Of a stretch of 53,425 nt of DNA, positions 18,115-26,437 are shown in pieces; the first letter of the stretch is position 1; every line of letters begins with the position of its first letter. The notes under the pieces are model-generated. The model made no database searches, was not told the origin of the DNA, and saw only the letters and a program-made list of their open reading frames with translations. The stretch covers positions 1 to 53,425 of the forward strand of contig JACDHS010000014.1 of NCBI GenBank assembly GCA_013820875.1. The letters are read 5' to 3'. The stretch comes from Verrucomicrobiota bacterium (GTDB lineage: Bacteria > Verrucomicrobiota > Verrucomicrobiia > Limisphaerales > JACDHS01). The translations under genes were made by a program, and so were the position numbers.

Positions 18115-19044
18115 CTAAGCTGTGGGCCGATGCATTCGCCAGCTCAGCAGTGGCTGGGGAACAATCCCGATGCGCGGCAATTGCACAAGGTCATCCGCAC
18201 CATCAACAAACCCCGGCTCGGTGGTAACGGCGGCGCGGTAATGTTTCCGCACCTCCTCCACGACTGCCGGATTATGCGAACCATTCGGATAACAAAATTG
18301 ATCCACCGTACGGCCCAGTTTCTCTTCCAGCAGACGGCGACTCTCCGAGATTTCGAAGCGAAGTTCATCTGATTCAAGAGTGGCCAGGATGGGATGGTTG
18401 ACCGTGTGAGAACCGATGGTGATTAACCGAGGATCCAAAGACCGCAGATCGTCCCAGGTCATCATCTCGTATTTCACAACGTGCACAGGAGAAGGCCGAA
18501 ACGTATCAGTTGCCAGGCGGATGGTTTGTTCGGCAGACAAACGCGCGTCGATGGACAGGTGTTTCATCCATTCAATGACGCTTTCCACATCCAATCTGGC
18601 ACCTGTCCCGAGTTCGGCAAAAACTTTTAGGCGCTGTTCAACGCCCAGACTTTGAAGGCGAGCCCGTGCTTCCTGATTCCAGAGCCAGCCTTTGCTCTCC
18701 ACAATTCCTGGACAGACGAAGAATGTCGCAGGCAGTTGCAGCCGCTTGAGAACCGGATATGCCTCGGTAAAATTATTTCGCAAGCCATCATCGAATGTGA
18801 GGGCAAGTTCATCGGTGAACGCTTCGCGATTTTCCATCTTGCGGATAAGCGAATGAAGGGGCACCACCGTGAAGTGTTTTGCAAACAGTTCCAGGTGCTC
18901 CTTGAATTCCGCGGTTGAGTATTCGTCATCACCCACTCCATGGAACATGACGACACGGGCAACCTTCATGCCTTTGGCTCGAGCAAGCGAAAAGCCGCTT
19001 GCATAAGCCAGTCGACGAACGAGGGATGCCAGCAGCTTTTTCAT
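18115..19044 (-). CDS. Polysaccharide deacetylase (NodB/CE4-type)
   Basis: A 309-residue protein with the CE4 metal-dependent deacetylase fold. LALTFDDGLRNNF (about 80-92) holds the catalytic-base and metal Asp pair. GSHTVNHPIL (about 212-221) supplies the two metal His residues. FCYPNGSHN fits motif 3 in altered form. No clear signal peptide is present: the N-terminus is a basic amphipathic stretch, so it may act in the cytoplasm or need another export route. It is the last gene of the exopolysaccharide operon on the minus strand, 37 bp after the GNAT-like gene. It likely removes acetyl groups from N-acetylated sugars of the polymer or its lipid-linked unit. Confidence 0.88.
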   Translation of the reverse strand: MKKLLASLVRRLAYASGFSLARAKGMKVARVVMFHGVGDDEYSTAEFKEHLELFAKHFTVVPLHSLIRKMENREAFTDELALTFDDGLRNNFTEAYPVLKRLQLPATFFVCPGIVESKGWLWNQEARARLQSLGVEQRLKVFAELGTGARLDVESVIEWMKHLSIDARLSAEQTIRLATDTFRPSPVHVVKYEMMTWDDLRSLDPRLITIGSHTVNHPILATLESDELRFEISESRRLLEEKLGRTVDQFCYPNGSHNPAVVEEVRKHYRAAVTTEPGFVDGADDLVQLPRIGIVPQPLLSWRMHRPTA

Positions 19045-19081
19045 GCGATGAAATGTGCTTCTATTTCCAGAATTCTTTTGG

Positions 19082-20221
19082 TCACAGTCCGTAATCCCCT
19101 TGAGCTGTTACAAAATACGAGTTTTCTACCGTGATATTCTCTAGGAAACCTGAAGAACCTGTCATATATTCTCTCCGTCCCCAGGCCGGTCTTCTGAGCA
19201 AATGTAGCTTCCTGTACGAAGCGGCTGTCTGGCCATTGAAATGCGGAAACACGAGACGATCGAAAGAGTTTCGCCTGGCGTATTTAACCGCTTTCCCAAC
19301 CAGTGCCCGCAAAGTGCTTACCTCGTCCCGAGCGGGATCAATCCACAAATCGACGCACTCCATGATCTGCATCGCGCGTTCCCCGCTAGAGGATAACATC
19401 ATGTAGCCGAAGAGGGTGTCTCCCTCATAATAGCCGAGCAGCGTCTTTGCTGGTTCCTTGGCGGAAAAGCAGTACCAGTTTAGCATTTCAGAGGTGCGAA
19501 TATTTGTGTTGAGATATCGTGAGCGTGTTCTCTCCCAAAGTTCATCGAAGGCGCGATCTGCCTTTGAGATTTCCCGAACATCGGCACGCCTCGATTTCCC
19601 GAGCGTGAAACACTGAAACAGCGATTGGAAACACTGCAGAATCAGCGCGAAACCCCAGGCAATTTGCGCGCCGGCAAAACGGCCATCGAACTTCATTCGA
19701 AGGAACTTCTCGAAATTCAAAACAACGACGCTCTGCTCGTTAGTGCCCCCTCCCCTGTCAATGCGTTGGTACCTGAGCAGTTCCAGCATTTTCGCAACTT
19801 CCGGCCTGGGAGTCGTGGTTACATGAAGATGATCTTTCTGATCCTGCATCTGACGGCGTTTCAAAAACATGCTCATCCCTCTGTGATCTGGAAGAACCCT
19901 CCACGTCGTTCCTCCGAAACAGATGGTTTCCTTGCCACCCAATTGTATTTTCATCGGAATAGTGCCCAGGAAACCGACGATTTTTTCCTGTTGGCGGAGT
20001 ATCCATCCTCTTGAGGGGGCACCCGCAAAGGCCGGATTGATATCCCACCAAATACGAAACCTGCCAAGCCACCGCTCCTTGCTCCGTGTCTCCGCAGGAA
20101 AGCTCGCGAGGAAGGTCGCCAATTCTGCGTAGTCTTCTGATTGAACTGTTGAAACTTCCGAAATGCTGGCGTTTTTCACGTTTGTCTCTACGGCAGAATC
20201 CGGCCTCGCGGACGGAATCAT
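19082..20221 (-). CDS. GNAT/FemAB-like N-acyltransferase
   Basis: A 379-residue soluble protein with two probable acetyltransferase-type halves. The first includes GRFRIWWDINPAFAGAPSRG and WILRQQEKIVGFLGTIPMKI, as in GNAT strand 4. The second includes LLGYYEGDTLFGYMMLSSSG and the RALVGKAVKYARR helix. It resembles acyltransferases that move an acyl or amino-acyl group onto glycan amines. Its start overlaps the sulfotransferase stop by 4 bp (20218-20221). Coming after a ligase, carrier protein and decarboxylase, it is the natural candidate to take a group from the carrier protein and place it on the polymer. That role is inferred only. Confidence 0.72.
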   Translation of the reverse strand: MIPSARPDSAVETNVKNASISEVSTVQSEDYAELATFLASFPAETRSKERWLGRFRIWWDINPAFAGAPSRGWILRQQEKIVGFLGTIPMKIQLGGKETICFGGTTWRVLPDHRGMSMFLKRRQMQDQKDHLHVTTTPRPEVAKMLELLRYQRIDRGGGTNEQSVVVLNFEKFLRMKFDGRFAGAQIAWGFALILQCFQSLFQCFTLGKSRRADVREISKADRAFDELWERTRSRYLNTNIRTSEMLNWYCFSAKEPAKTLLGYYEGDTLFGYMMLSSSGERAMQIMECVDLWIDPARDEVSTLRALVGKAVKYARRNSFDRLVFPHFNGQTAASYRKLHLLRRPAWGRREYMTGSSGFLENITVENSYFVTAQGDYGL

Positions 20222-21147
20222 TTTTCCCTGGTGTTTTTTGCCAGATCAGTTCGTATTCTCAACCCAAGCTCGTAACGTCGGCGCGCCTCCTTGGCAGTGC
20301 GTTCTTTTTTGATGGGAACAGCCGGGTAACCGCTTGCTTCCAGCATCGGATTACAAATCCTGCCCATCATGCTGATCGTGTATTCGGACAACGTTCGCCA
20401 ACGACCGACCCCTTCAGTATCGACCTTCGTCTTTCCATACGTTTTCCAATCACCCAGGCCGACGTTCGATGAGGTTTGCATCGACCGATCCACCCAGTCA
20501 GCAGTCCATTCGACCTTCACGAATTCAGCAATTTTTGCGGTGACGGCTTTTGGATCGGCCGTGAGATCTTCGTATTTGATCAGCAGGACATTCTTTGGAT
20601 GGCGTTCGACAAAGGTCTGCATCGCCCGGTTGACATCCACCCAAAGATGGCAAAACGCTTGCAGCGGCTGCGGATACTGTTTTATATACTCGTGGACTTC
20701 GCTGAGATAACCACCGTTCGTATCGCACAGATCCTTCAAGCTGCACGCCACGTCGAGCCCGTGTCTTTGAATGCAAATGAAATAAGCGTGGTCGCCAAAA
20801 AGTTTTTCGATTTGATCCAAGTAAAAAATATCAAACGCAGTCTTTGATGCCCACCGTTTCTTTCCCTGGCGTTTAGCATGTTCGCGGTGAAAACCAAAGG
20901 CGTATTCGCGCAGCGATCCGAGAACGTAGCTCTCATCGAAGCCGGCAAAATCCAGGCCGGACAAAACGCTGATATCAACCCCTTCTGCGATGGTTTCGCT
21001 GTGTAAAAACCGGGCGCATGCTGAAAACAAGTTGGTCTCTCCCGGGCAGGCGATGTCGGGATGCGCGTTCAAAATGCGGCGCATCAAAGTTGTGCCCGAT
21101 CTTGGAGACCCTAAGACGATTATTCCTTCATAGTTTGCATCACTCAT
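20218..21147 (-). CDS. Sulfotransferase family protein (PAPS-dependent)
   Basis: A 309-residue cytosolic enzyme expected to transfer sulfate from PAPS to a sugar or lipid hydroxyl or amine. The 5'-phosphosulfate loop is VLGSPRSGTTLMRRILNAHP (about 11-30). The 3'-phosphate-binding segment is VLLIKYEDLTADPKAVTAKI (about 189-208). The intervening CHLWVDVNRAMQTFVERHPK is typical of Sulfotransfer_3-type bacterial proteins. It lies inside the EPS operon, 16 bp after the decarboxylase gene, which suggests a sulfated exopolysaccharide. No PAPS synthesis genes (cysDNC) are in the window. Confidence 0.88.
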   Translation of the reverse strand: MSDANYEGIIVLGSPRSGTTLMRRILNAHPDIACPGETNLFSACARFLHSETIAEGVDISVLSGLDFAGFDESYVLGSLREYAFGFHREHAKRQGKKRWASKTAFDIFYLDQIEKLFGDHAYFICIQRHGLDVACSLKDLCDTNGGYLSEVHEYIKQYPQPLQAFCHLWVDVNRAMQTFVERHPKNVLLIKYEDLTADPKAVTAKIAEFVKVEWTADWVDRSMQTSSNVGLGDWKTYGKTKVDTEGVGRWRTLSEYTISMMGRICNPMLEASGYPAVPIKKERTAKEARRRYELGLRIRTDLAKNTREK

Positions 21148-21163
21148 CTTTTCAACTTTTGAT

Positions 21164-22402
21164 TTAAACCGGCATTTTCAATTCGCTGATGTCTTCTACC
21201 TTCCAACGTTCGTCAACTCTCTCGAACATGATTTCCTTTGGAGGGGCGTGGCTGATGAAATGCATCGGGCTGGCCGTGATGCCGTAAGCACCACTGGATT
21301 TGATGGCAATCACATCCCCGACGCAGAGGTTCGGCAACTTAACGGCACGACCAATCCGGTCAATGGATGTGCAGAGTGGACCGCACAACTCATAAGGTTG
21401 CAGATTGGCATCCGAGTCGGTGTCGGCCCCGGTCTTGAACATCTGGTAATTTCGCGGAATGACACTTCCAAGATGGCCGCTGGCGGCGAGATGGTGGTGC
21501 ATGCCGCCATCACAAATGCACAGAGTCGCGCCCCGTGATTTTTTGATATTAAGCACTCGCATCAGATAATAACCGGCTTCGCCAATCAGATAACGACCAA
21601 GTTCAAGCACCAGATCGGTGTTTGCAAACCGGCCACTTTCGCGGAACGCCTTCAATTGCGGGTTGATGGCGTTTCCGATGGCATTGATATCCAACGGTTC
21701 GTCACCGAGATGATACGGAATGCCCAGGCCGCTGCCAAAAATCAGTTTTTCAGGAACAAAATCTGCCTTCTCACACAACTTGCGAAAAAGGCGCATGCAA
21801 CTTTCAAGGTTCTCCACAATGGAGTCCGCTTTGAGACATTGGGTTCCCGCATAGATGTGAAAGCCTTTGACCCGCAGGCTTTTCATTCCCCGAATCTGGT
21901 CGAGCGCGGATTCAGCCACTTCTTCATCGATTCCGAAAGGTGTGGGGCGGCCAGCCATGGTACTCCCGAAGCCGGCTGGGATTCGGATGGGGGAGATTCT
22001 CAATAAAACAGGTTGGACCACACCGGCGCGAGCGGCGATTGCGGAAAGGCGCTCCGCTTCGTTGACCGATTCGAGAATGATCTCGCCGATTCGAGCTTCG
22101 ACTGATTCGTATAACTCGGTATCCGTTTTCGCAGGGCCGGTGAAACTGATTTTCTCCGGATCCCATTGCGTTGCCATTGTCCGCTTGAGTTCACCACCGG
22201 ATGAAATGTCGAGCATGTCCACGGAGTTTTTCATCTGGACCAGCAGCGACAGGTTTGGGTTTGCCTTAACGGCGTAACTCAGTTTGAAGTGGCTGGCGAA
22301 GGCTGCCCGTGTATCGGTTGCGCGGCTTTTCAGCTTATCAATGTCGTAAACGTAGCAGGGAGTTCCGAAATCTTTCGCAATGCCGGCGAGAAGGGTCTTC
22401 AC
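21164..22402 (-). CDS. PLP-dependent decarboxylase, exosortase A system-associated type
   Basis: A fold-type III PLP enzyme related to diaminopimelate decarboxylase, 412 residues. The PLP lysine is K46 in LSYAVKANPN. ICDGGMHHHLAASGHLG (about 296-312) replaces the LysA signature and matches, as I remember it, the exosortase A-associated subfamily (TIGR03099). GPLCTSIDRIG, GAYGITASPMHF and the glycine-rich GSGLGIPYHLGDE are also typical of the superfamily. The gene overlaps the carrier-protein gene by 4 bp, so both are made together. Its substrate may be an amino acid, free or bound to the carrier protein. A true lysA function is less likely because of the context and the altered signature. Confidence 0.87.
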   Translation of the reverse strand: MKTLLAGIAKDFGTPCYVYDIDKLKSRATDTRAAFASHFKLSYAVKANPNLSLLVQMKNSVDMLDISSGGELKRTMATQWDPEKISFTGPAKTDTELYESVEARIGEIILESVNEAERLSAIAARAGVVQPVLLRISPIRIPAGFGSTMAGRPTPFGIDEEVAESALDQIRGMKSLRVKGFHIYAGTQCLKADSIVENLESCMRLFRKLCEKADFVPEKLIFGSGLGIPYHLGDEPLDINAIGNAINPQLKAFRESGRFANTDLVLELGRYLIGEAGYYLMRVLNIKKSRGATLCICDGGMHHHLAASGHLGSVIPRNYQMFKTGADTDSDANLQPYELCGPLCTSIDRIGRAVKLPNLCVGDVIAIKSSGAYGITASPMHFISHAPPKEIMFERVDERWKVEDISELKMPV

Positions 22403-22662
22403 GTTCCCTTTCTCGGAGAAGCAAATTGCATAATTTGCTCAACGGTATCGAAGTTCTCGATTCTCACATCCTCGGGATCGATCTTGGAGTTCATTTCCTC
22501 TTCAACAAACAGGATCAATTCTACGAGACTGAATGAGTCCAAAAGGTTCGAGGTGAACAATGCGGTGTCGGGCTTAATGGTAGTGATATCCAAACCCACC
22601 TTGTCTTTGAGGTGATTTAATATCTTTTCAGGGGTCAACGACATGGAGTTATCTGCTTTCAT
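22399..22662 (-). CDS. Acyl carrier protein
   Basis: An 87-residue acidic carrier protein. The phosphopantetheine attachment serine is S43 in NLLDSFSLVELILFVEEE, a DS-(hydrophobic) motif followed by the recognition helix. DPEDVRIENFDTVEQI forms the usual third-helix region. It sits between the AMP-forming ligase (9 bp upstream) and the PLP decarboxylase (4-bp overlap). It is not next to fatty-acid synthesis genes, so it is a dedicated carrier comparable in role to DltC or to the carrier in exosortase-linked clusters. M7 is an alternative start. Confidence 0.9.
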   Translation of the reverse strand: MKADNSMSLTPEKILNHLKDKVGLDITTIKPDTALFTSNLLDSFSLVELILFVEEEMNSKIDPEDVRIENFDTVEQIMQFASPRKGT

Positions 22663-22671
22663 TTTAAAGTT

Positions 22672-24228
22672 TTATTTGCCGTGTTGTTCAATGGATTGCT
22701 CAATGGCTTGAGGGCGATCTATTTTGCCGTTGGCCGTCTTGGGAAATTCAGTTACCGCAAAAATTTCCTTTGGAACAAGGTAATGAGGAGCTTCCGCTCG
22801 ACAATGATTGAGAATGTCTTTGGAAGAAACATGCTCTCCGCTGAAAATGACTAGAGCGCGTATCTTTTGTCCCAGTTCAGGATCATCAAGCCCGAAGGCA
22901 ACTACCTCCGAAACACAGGGGCATTCCATAATCAATGCCTCCACTTCGGTGGGGGAAACGCGATAGCCACTTGTCTTGATTTGATGATCCTTGCGTCCGA
23001 CATAATAGATGAACCCGTCCTCATCCTTCTTCACCAGATCTCCCGAGTAACCAACAGGATCATTGAACTGAGATCCTTCCGGCAGCAGCGGGTTCTGCCG
23101 GTAAACCTTTGCCGTGAGTTCAGGGCTGTTCCAGTAGCCTTTGGCGATGCCCGCGCCCCGATGAATCAACTCACCGACTTCTCCCGGTTTGCAGATTTCA
23201 TTGCGATCATTGATGACTTCAATTTGAACGTTCGGGAGTGCCTTGCCAATGGAGTCAGGAATCCTGTCCACTTCTTTCGGGTCAAGAAAGGTGGATCTGA
23301 ATGCCTCAGTAAAACCATACATCAGATAGAGATCTGCCCTGGGAAAGGTCTCCCGCACTTTTCGAACCAGCGGAACAGGCAACTTCGCCCCTGTATTGGC
23401 AATGTATCTCACCGACGAAAAATCGTATTTGTCCTTTTCGATTCTTGCCAGCTTCGGATTGAAAACAGATGCCCAGATCGGCGGAAGCGCCGGAACTCCG
23501 GTAATTTTCTCATTCTGGATTGTCTGAAGAAATGCGTTCGGCAAAAGATATTTATACAGGACGAGCGTGCAGCCTTTACAGAGCGTACTGGTGAGCTGAT
23601 TCAAACCATAATCAAAATTCAAAGCCGGCGAACAAAGAATTCTATCGTTCTCCGAAACCTTCAAATGCTCCGTGCTGTTCCTTGCCGTATCAATAAGGTT
23701 TCGATGCGCTATAACGACTCCCTTGGGCACTCCTGTAGAACCTGATGTGTAAATTATATTCGAAATATCATCGGTGATGTTCCCGCAATCCGGCTCACGA
23801 TCGAAGTTGCTTTCAATAAGAACCGGGAAATCCTCCGTGCAAACGACCGTGACAAGGCTTGGCTCAGACAGAATCGGCTGCAGGACGGAATTCTTGAACT
23901 GGACCGTCGTCAGCAAGGTAGAGATTCTACAATCATTGATGATGTGCCGCACCTGTTTTTGGTGCAGGGCGGAATTCATCAACACGAAGACTTTGTCGGC
24001 ATACAGGACGGCCAGCATGCTAAGAACCTGGTCAATTGATTTATCCAGGAAGATACCAACCCGTTCGCCGCGTTCAGGCGAAAATTGCTTAAGTGCTACG
24101 CCAAGGGCTTTGGCTTTCCCGCAAAGGGCCGAGTAGGTAATTGTGCTGCCACCGTTTTGGATGGCTGGTTTATCCGGGTATTTCTCCGCCGCGATTTCCA
24201 GGAAATGTTGTAAGAGATAAGGCTTCAT
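22672..24228 (-). CDS. AMP-forming acyl/aminoacyl ligase, exosortase A system-associated type
   Basis: An adenylate-forming (ANL superfamily) enzyme of 518 residues that activates a carboxylate with ATP and probably loads it onto the neighbouring carrier protein. The P-loop-like A3 core is IIYTSGSTGVPKGVVIAHRN (about 157-176). LYLMYGFTEAFRSTFLDP (about 298-315) is the A5 region and resembles the exosortase A-associated ligase family (TIGR03098). YSGDLVKKDEDGFIYYVGR covers A7-A8, and the catalytic lysine lies in PKTANGKIDRPQ near the C-terminus. By analogy with DltA it may activate an amino acid, but the specificity pocket cannot be read by eye. An 85-bp gap separates it from GT4, so a secondary promoter is possible. 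Confidence 0.9.
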   Translation of the reverse strand: MKPYLLQHFLEIAAEKYPDKPAIQNGGSTITYSALCGKAKALGVALKQFSPERGERVGIFLDKSIDQVLSMLAVLYADKVFVLMNSALHQKQVRHIINDCRISTLLTTVQFKNSVLQPILSEPSLVTVVCTEDFPVLIESNFDREPDCGNITDDISNIIYTSGSTGVPKGVVIAHRNLIDTARNSTEHLKVSENDRILCSPALNFDYGLNQLTSTLCKGCTLVLYKYLLPNAFLQTIQNEKITGVPALPPIWASVFNPKLARIEKDKYDFSSVRYIANTGAKLPVPLVRKVRETFPRADLYLMYGFTEAFRSTFLDPKEVDRIPDSIGKALPNVQIEVINDRNEICKPGEVGELIHRGAGIAKGYWNSPELTAKVYRQNPLLPEGSQFNDPVGYSGDLVKKDEDGFIYYVGRKDHQIKTSGYRVSPTEVEALIMECPCVSEVVAFGLDDPELGQKIRALVIFSGEHVSSKDILNHCRAEAPHYLVPKEIFAVTEFPKTANGKIDRPQAIEQSIEQHGK

Positions 24229-24313
24229 TTGTTGTGAGGAGAGGGCTTCATTCTGTTTGAGTCGTGGAACTCAAGCTTTAGAAAATACAATGAATGGGAA
24301 CACACATCTTCGG

Positions 24314-25459
24314 TCAATAATTGTTGGAAACACTCCGACGGCTCTTCGCGACTTCCCAGTACAGCCGCTCGTAATTGCTGATCATTTCTGCAATCGAGAA
24401 CTTCTTCACAACGTTCTGCCGAGCCTGACTTCCAATCTTGGGTAAGGCTGTTGAGTCAGCAAGGATATTCTGGATCGCAACCCTCAAATTTTGGGCGGTG
24501 GAAAGATCCTGCACAAAGCCATCGCTCCCATGCACCAACATCTCTGCGTTGCCACAGGCATTATGTGCCAAAACAGGAATTCCGCAGGCCATTGCTTCAA
24601 GCACCACGTTCGACATGCCTTCGATAATCGATGGCACCACGAGAATGTCCATCGCTTGATAGAACGGGCGCGGATCAGACTGAAATCCAGCCAAATGAAT
24701 GCGACTTTTGAATGGGCTTTGCCACACTCGTTCATGAATACGATCCGATTCAGCCCCACCGCTCCCGACGATCAACAAGTGTGCCTTGTCGTTCTTCACC
24801 GCGAGCACATCAAATGCTTCCAGCAGATCGAGGTGCCGCTTTAACCCGACGAAACGACCGACGATTCCCATCACCTGGGCGTCTTCTGGAAGATCGAGTT
24901 GCCCGCGCAAAGGCGCTTTGTCACCCGGCTGAAACCGATTGGTGTCAACACCGTTGATGAGCGCCACTATCCGCTGAACAGGCAGACGGAAATCCGCAAG
25001 CTGTTGTTTTTGCCCCACCGAGACTGTGTGTATGCAGCGGCAGCAGCGATAAAGGATTGCGCGCTGGCGGATACGCCTCGGAGTGCATTGTTCCGGCGGA
25101 AGCAAACCATGTTCGCCGTGCAGAATCGGATGCCGCCATCCGAATGCAGAAGCCAGGCTCGCGTATGTCAGGGATCCAAGGTTATGCGAATGAATCACGT
25201 GCGGCTTCAGCCTTGAAAGCAGACGGGAAAGTTTAAAGGTTGCACGAATGTCAAACCCGCTCTTGCGTCCCAAAACATGCACATTTTCCGGTTGAGGCAA
25301 ACGTTCTGCGAAAGCTCCGGTGCTGTTTAGGCAGCAGACATGAATTTCGAACTCGGCAGGATCCAAACCTCTTGCGACGTTAACAATGCCATTCTCCATT
25401 CCACCGGGATCCAGGGAAAAAACAACATGAAGGATTTTGATTCGCCGTGCCGCATTCAT
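24314..25459 (-). CDS. Glycosyltransferase family 4 (GT-B)
   Basis: A 381-residue retaining GT-B glycosyltransferase, expected to add a sugar from a nucleotide donor to the lipid-linked repeat unit at the inner face of the membrane. The N-terminal ILHVVFSLDPGGMENGIVNV (about 9-28) resembles the PEP-CTERM/EpsH1-associated sugar transferase family (TIGR03088). VIHSHNLGSLTYASLAS marks the acceptor side. The GT4 E-x7-E motif lies in PSIIEGMSNVVLEAMACGIP (about 295-314). It sits 15 bp downstream of the GT2 gene in the EPS operon. Donor and linkage are unknown. Confidence 0.92.
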   Translation of the reverse strand: MNAARRIKILHVVFSLDPGGMENGIVNVARGLDPAEFEIHVCCLNSTGAFAERLPQPENVHVLGRKSGFDIRATFKLSRLLSRLKPHVIHSHNLGSLTYASLASAFGWRHPILHGEHGLLPPEQCTPRRIRQRAILYRCCRCIHTVSVGQKQQLADFRLPVQRIVALINGVDTNRFQPGDKAPLRGQLDLPEDAQVMGIVGRFVGLKRHLDLLEAFDVLAVKNDKAHLLIVGSGGAESDRIHERVWQSPFKSRIHLAGFQSDPRPFYQAMDILVVPSIIEGMSNVVLEAMACGIPVLAHNACGNAEMLVHGSDGFVQDLSTAQNLRVAIQNILADSTALPKIGSQARQNVVKKFSIAEMISNYERLYWEVAKSRRSVSNNY

Positions 25460-25474
25460 GAGTCTTGATCAACA

Positions 25475-26431
25475 TCAACCGGCTGTTTTTTTCCGTGAGT
25501 TGGCCGACAGAGTAAAGCGCGCCAGGGCGCGCAACCGAAACAATGTTGGCTCGTTCAACCGATTGGGATTCACAAAAAACGGACACCAGGCGAGCGACAG
25601 TAAAATTTCTCGCAGGGCAGCTCCCCTGCGACCTTCGTCCCAATACATCCAAGCCGTCTCAAAATGGTTGTAGGCAAACACGCGCATCCAAAATGGAAAC
25701 TTCGTTTTCGGTACATAGGCATTTTTGAAGCTTTGACGCAACACACGACGTGTGTTTTGCCGCATGCGGTCCGCATGCTTGCTCATGTTGTTGGAATGCC
25801 TCCGTACCCGGATCAAACGTTCACCATTCACCAGAGCTCGGTAACGGTGAGTAATCCGGATCCACATGTCCCGGTCTTCTGAACTCCGCAAGGTGGGATC
25901 GAAATAACCACAAGTCTCAAACACGATTCGCCTCGCAATGACTGACGAGGGCGAAAACTGTGTTTTCATCATGATGTCAGCGCATCTGACCTCAAAAACG
26001 CCATTGGAAACCAAAGCCTTTCGTTTTACAGGCCCACCCTGCGAATCGATGAGCATGGAGCGACATGCGATGATACCGAATTCCTCCGGCAGTTCTGCAA
26101 ATCGCGTAAGCGCATCCTTCAACCGACTGGGCAACCATTCGTCGTCCGCATCAAGAAAACCAACGAAGTCAAAATGCGCTGCCTTGATGCCCGTATTGCG
26201 AGCGGTAGGAAGACCGGCGTTTTTCTGATAAATATAACGAACCCGATCGCCGTATGCTGCCACCAGTTCTGCTGTGTTATCGGTGGAACCATCATCTACT
26301 ACAATGATTTCATAGTAGGGATACTCTTGCTCAAGAACAGAATCGATGGCTTTCGGCAAATAACACGCATAGTTGTAGGCCGGAATAACGACAGACACGC
26401 CTAAATTGAGTGCAGCCTTTTGAGATGCCAT
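25475..26431 (-). CDS. Glycosyltransferase family 2 (GT-A)
   Basis: A 318-residue GT-A transferase. The N-terminal fold is clear: SVVIPAYNYACYLPKAIDSV (about 14-33), IIVVDDGSTDNTAELV (about 43-58), NAGLPTARNTGIKAA, and a DxD metal site in FLDADDEWLPSRL (about 93-105). No membrane segments are seen, so it is a repeat-unit assembler and not a processive synthase. It starts 6 bp after the Wzc-like gene and is followed 15 bp later by GT4, so the three are almost certainly co-transcribed. Confidence 0.92.
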   Translation of the reverse strand: MASQKAALNLGVSVVIPAYNYACYLPKAIDSVLEQEYPYYEIIVVDDGSTDNTAELVAAYGDRVRYIYQKNAGLPTARNTGIKAAHFDFVGFLDADDEWLPSRLKDALTRFAELPEEFGIIACRSMLIDSQGGPVKRKALVSNGVFEVRCADIMMKTQFSPSSVIARRIVFETCGYFDPTLRSSEDRDMWIRITHRYRALVNGERLIRVRRHSNNMSKHADRMRQNTRRVLRQSFKNAYVPKTKFPFWMRVFAYNHFETAWMYWDEGRRGAALREILLSLAWCPFFVNPNRLNEPTLFRLRALARFTLSANSRKKTAG

Positions 26432-26437
26432 GGAATC

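Noticed and set aside
21164-22402. Lysine-pathway diaminopimelate decarboxylase (lysA)
   Set aside because: The signature DGGMHHHLAASG and the coupling to an ACP and ligase fit the exosortase-associated group better.
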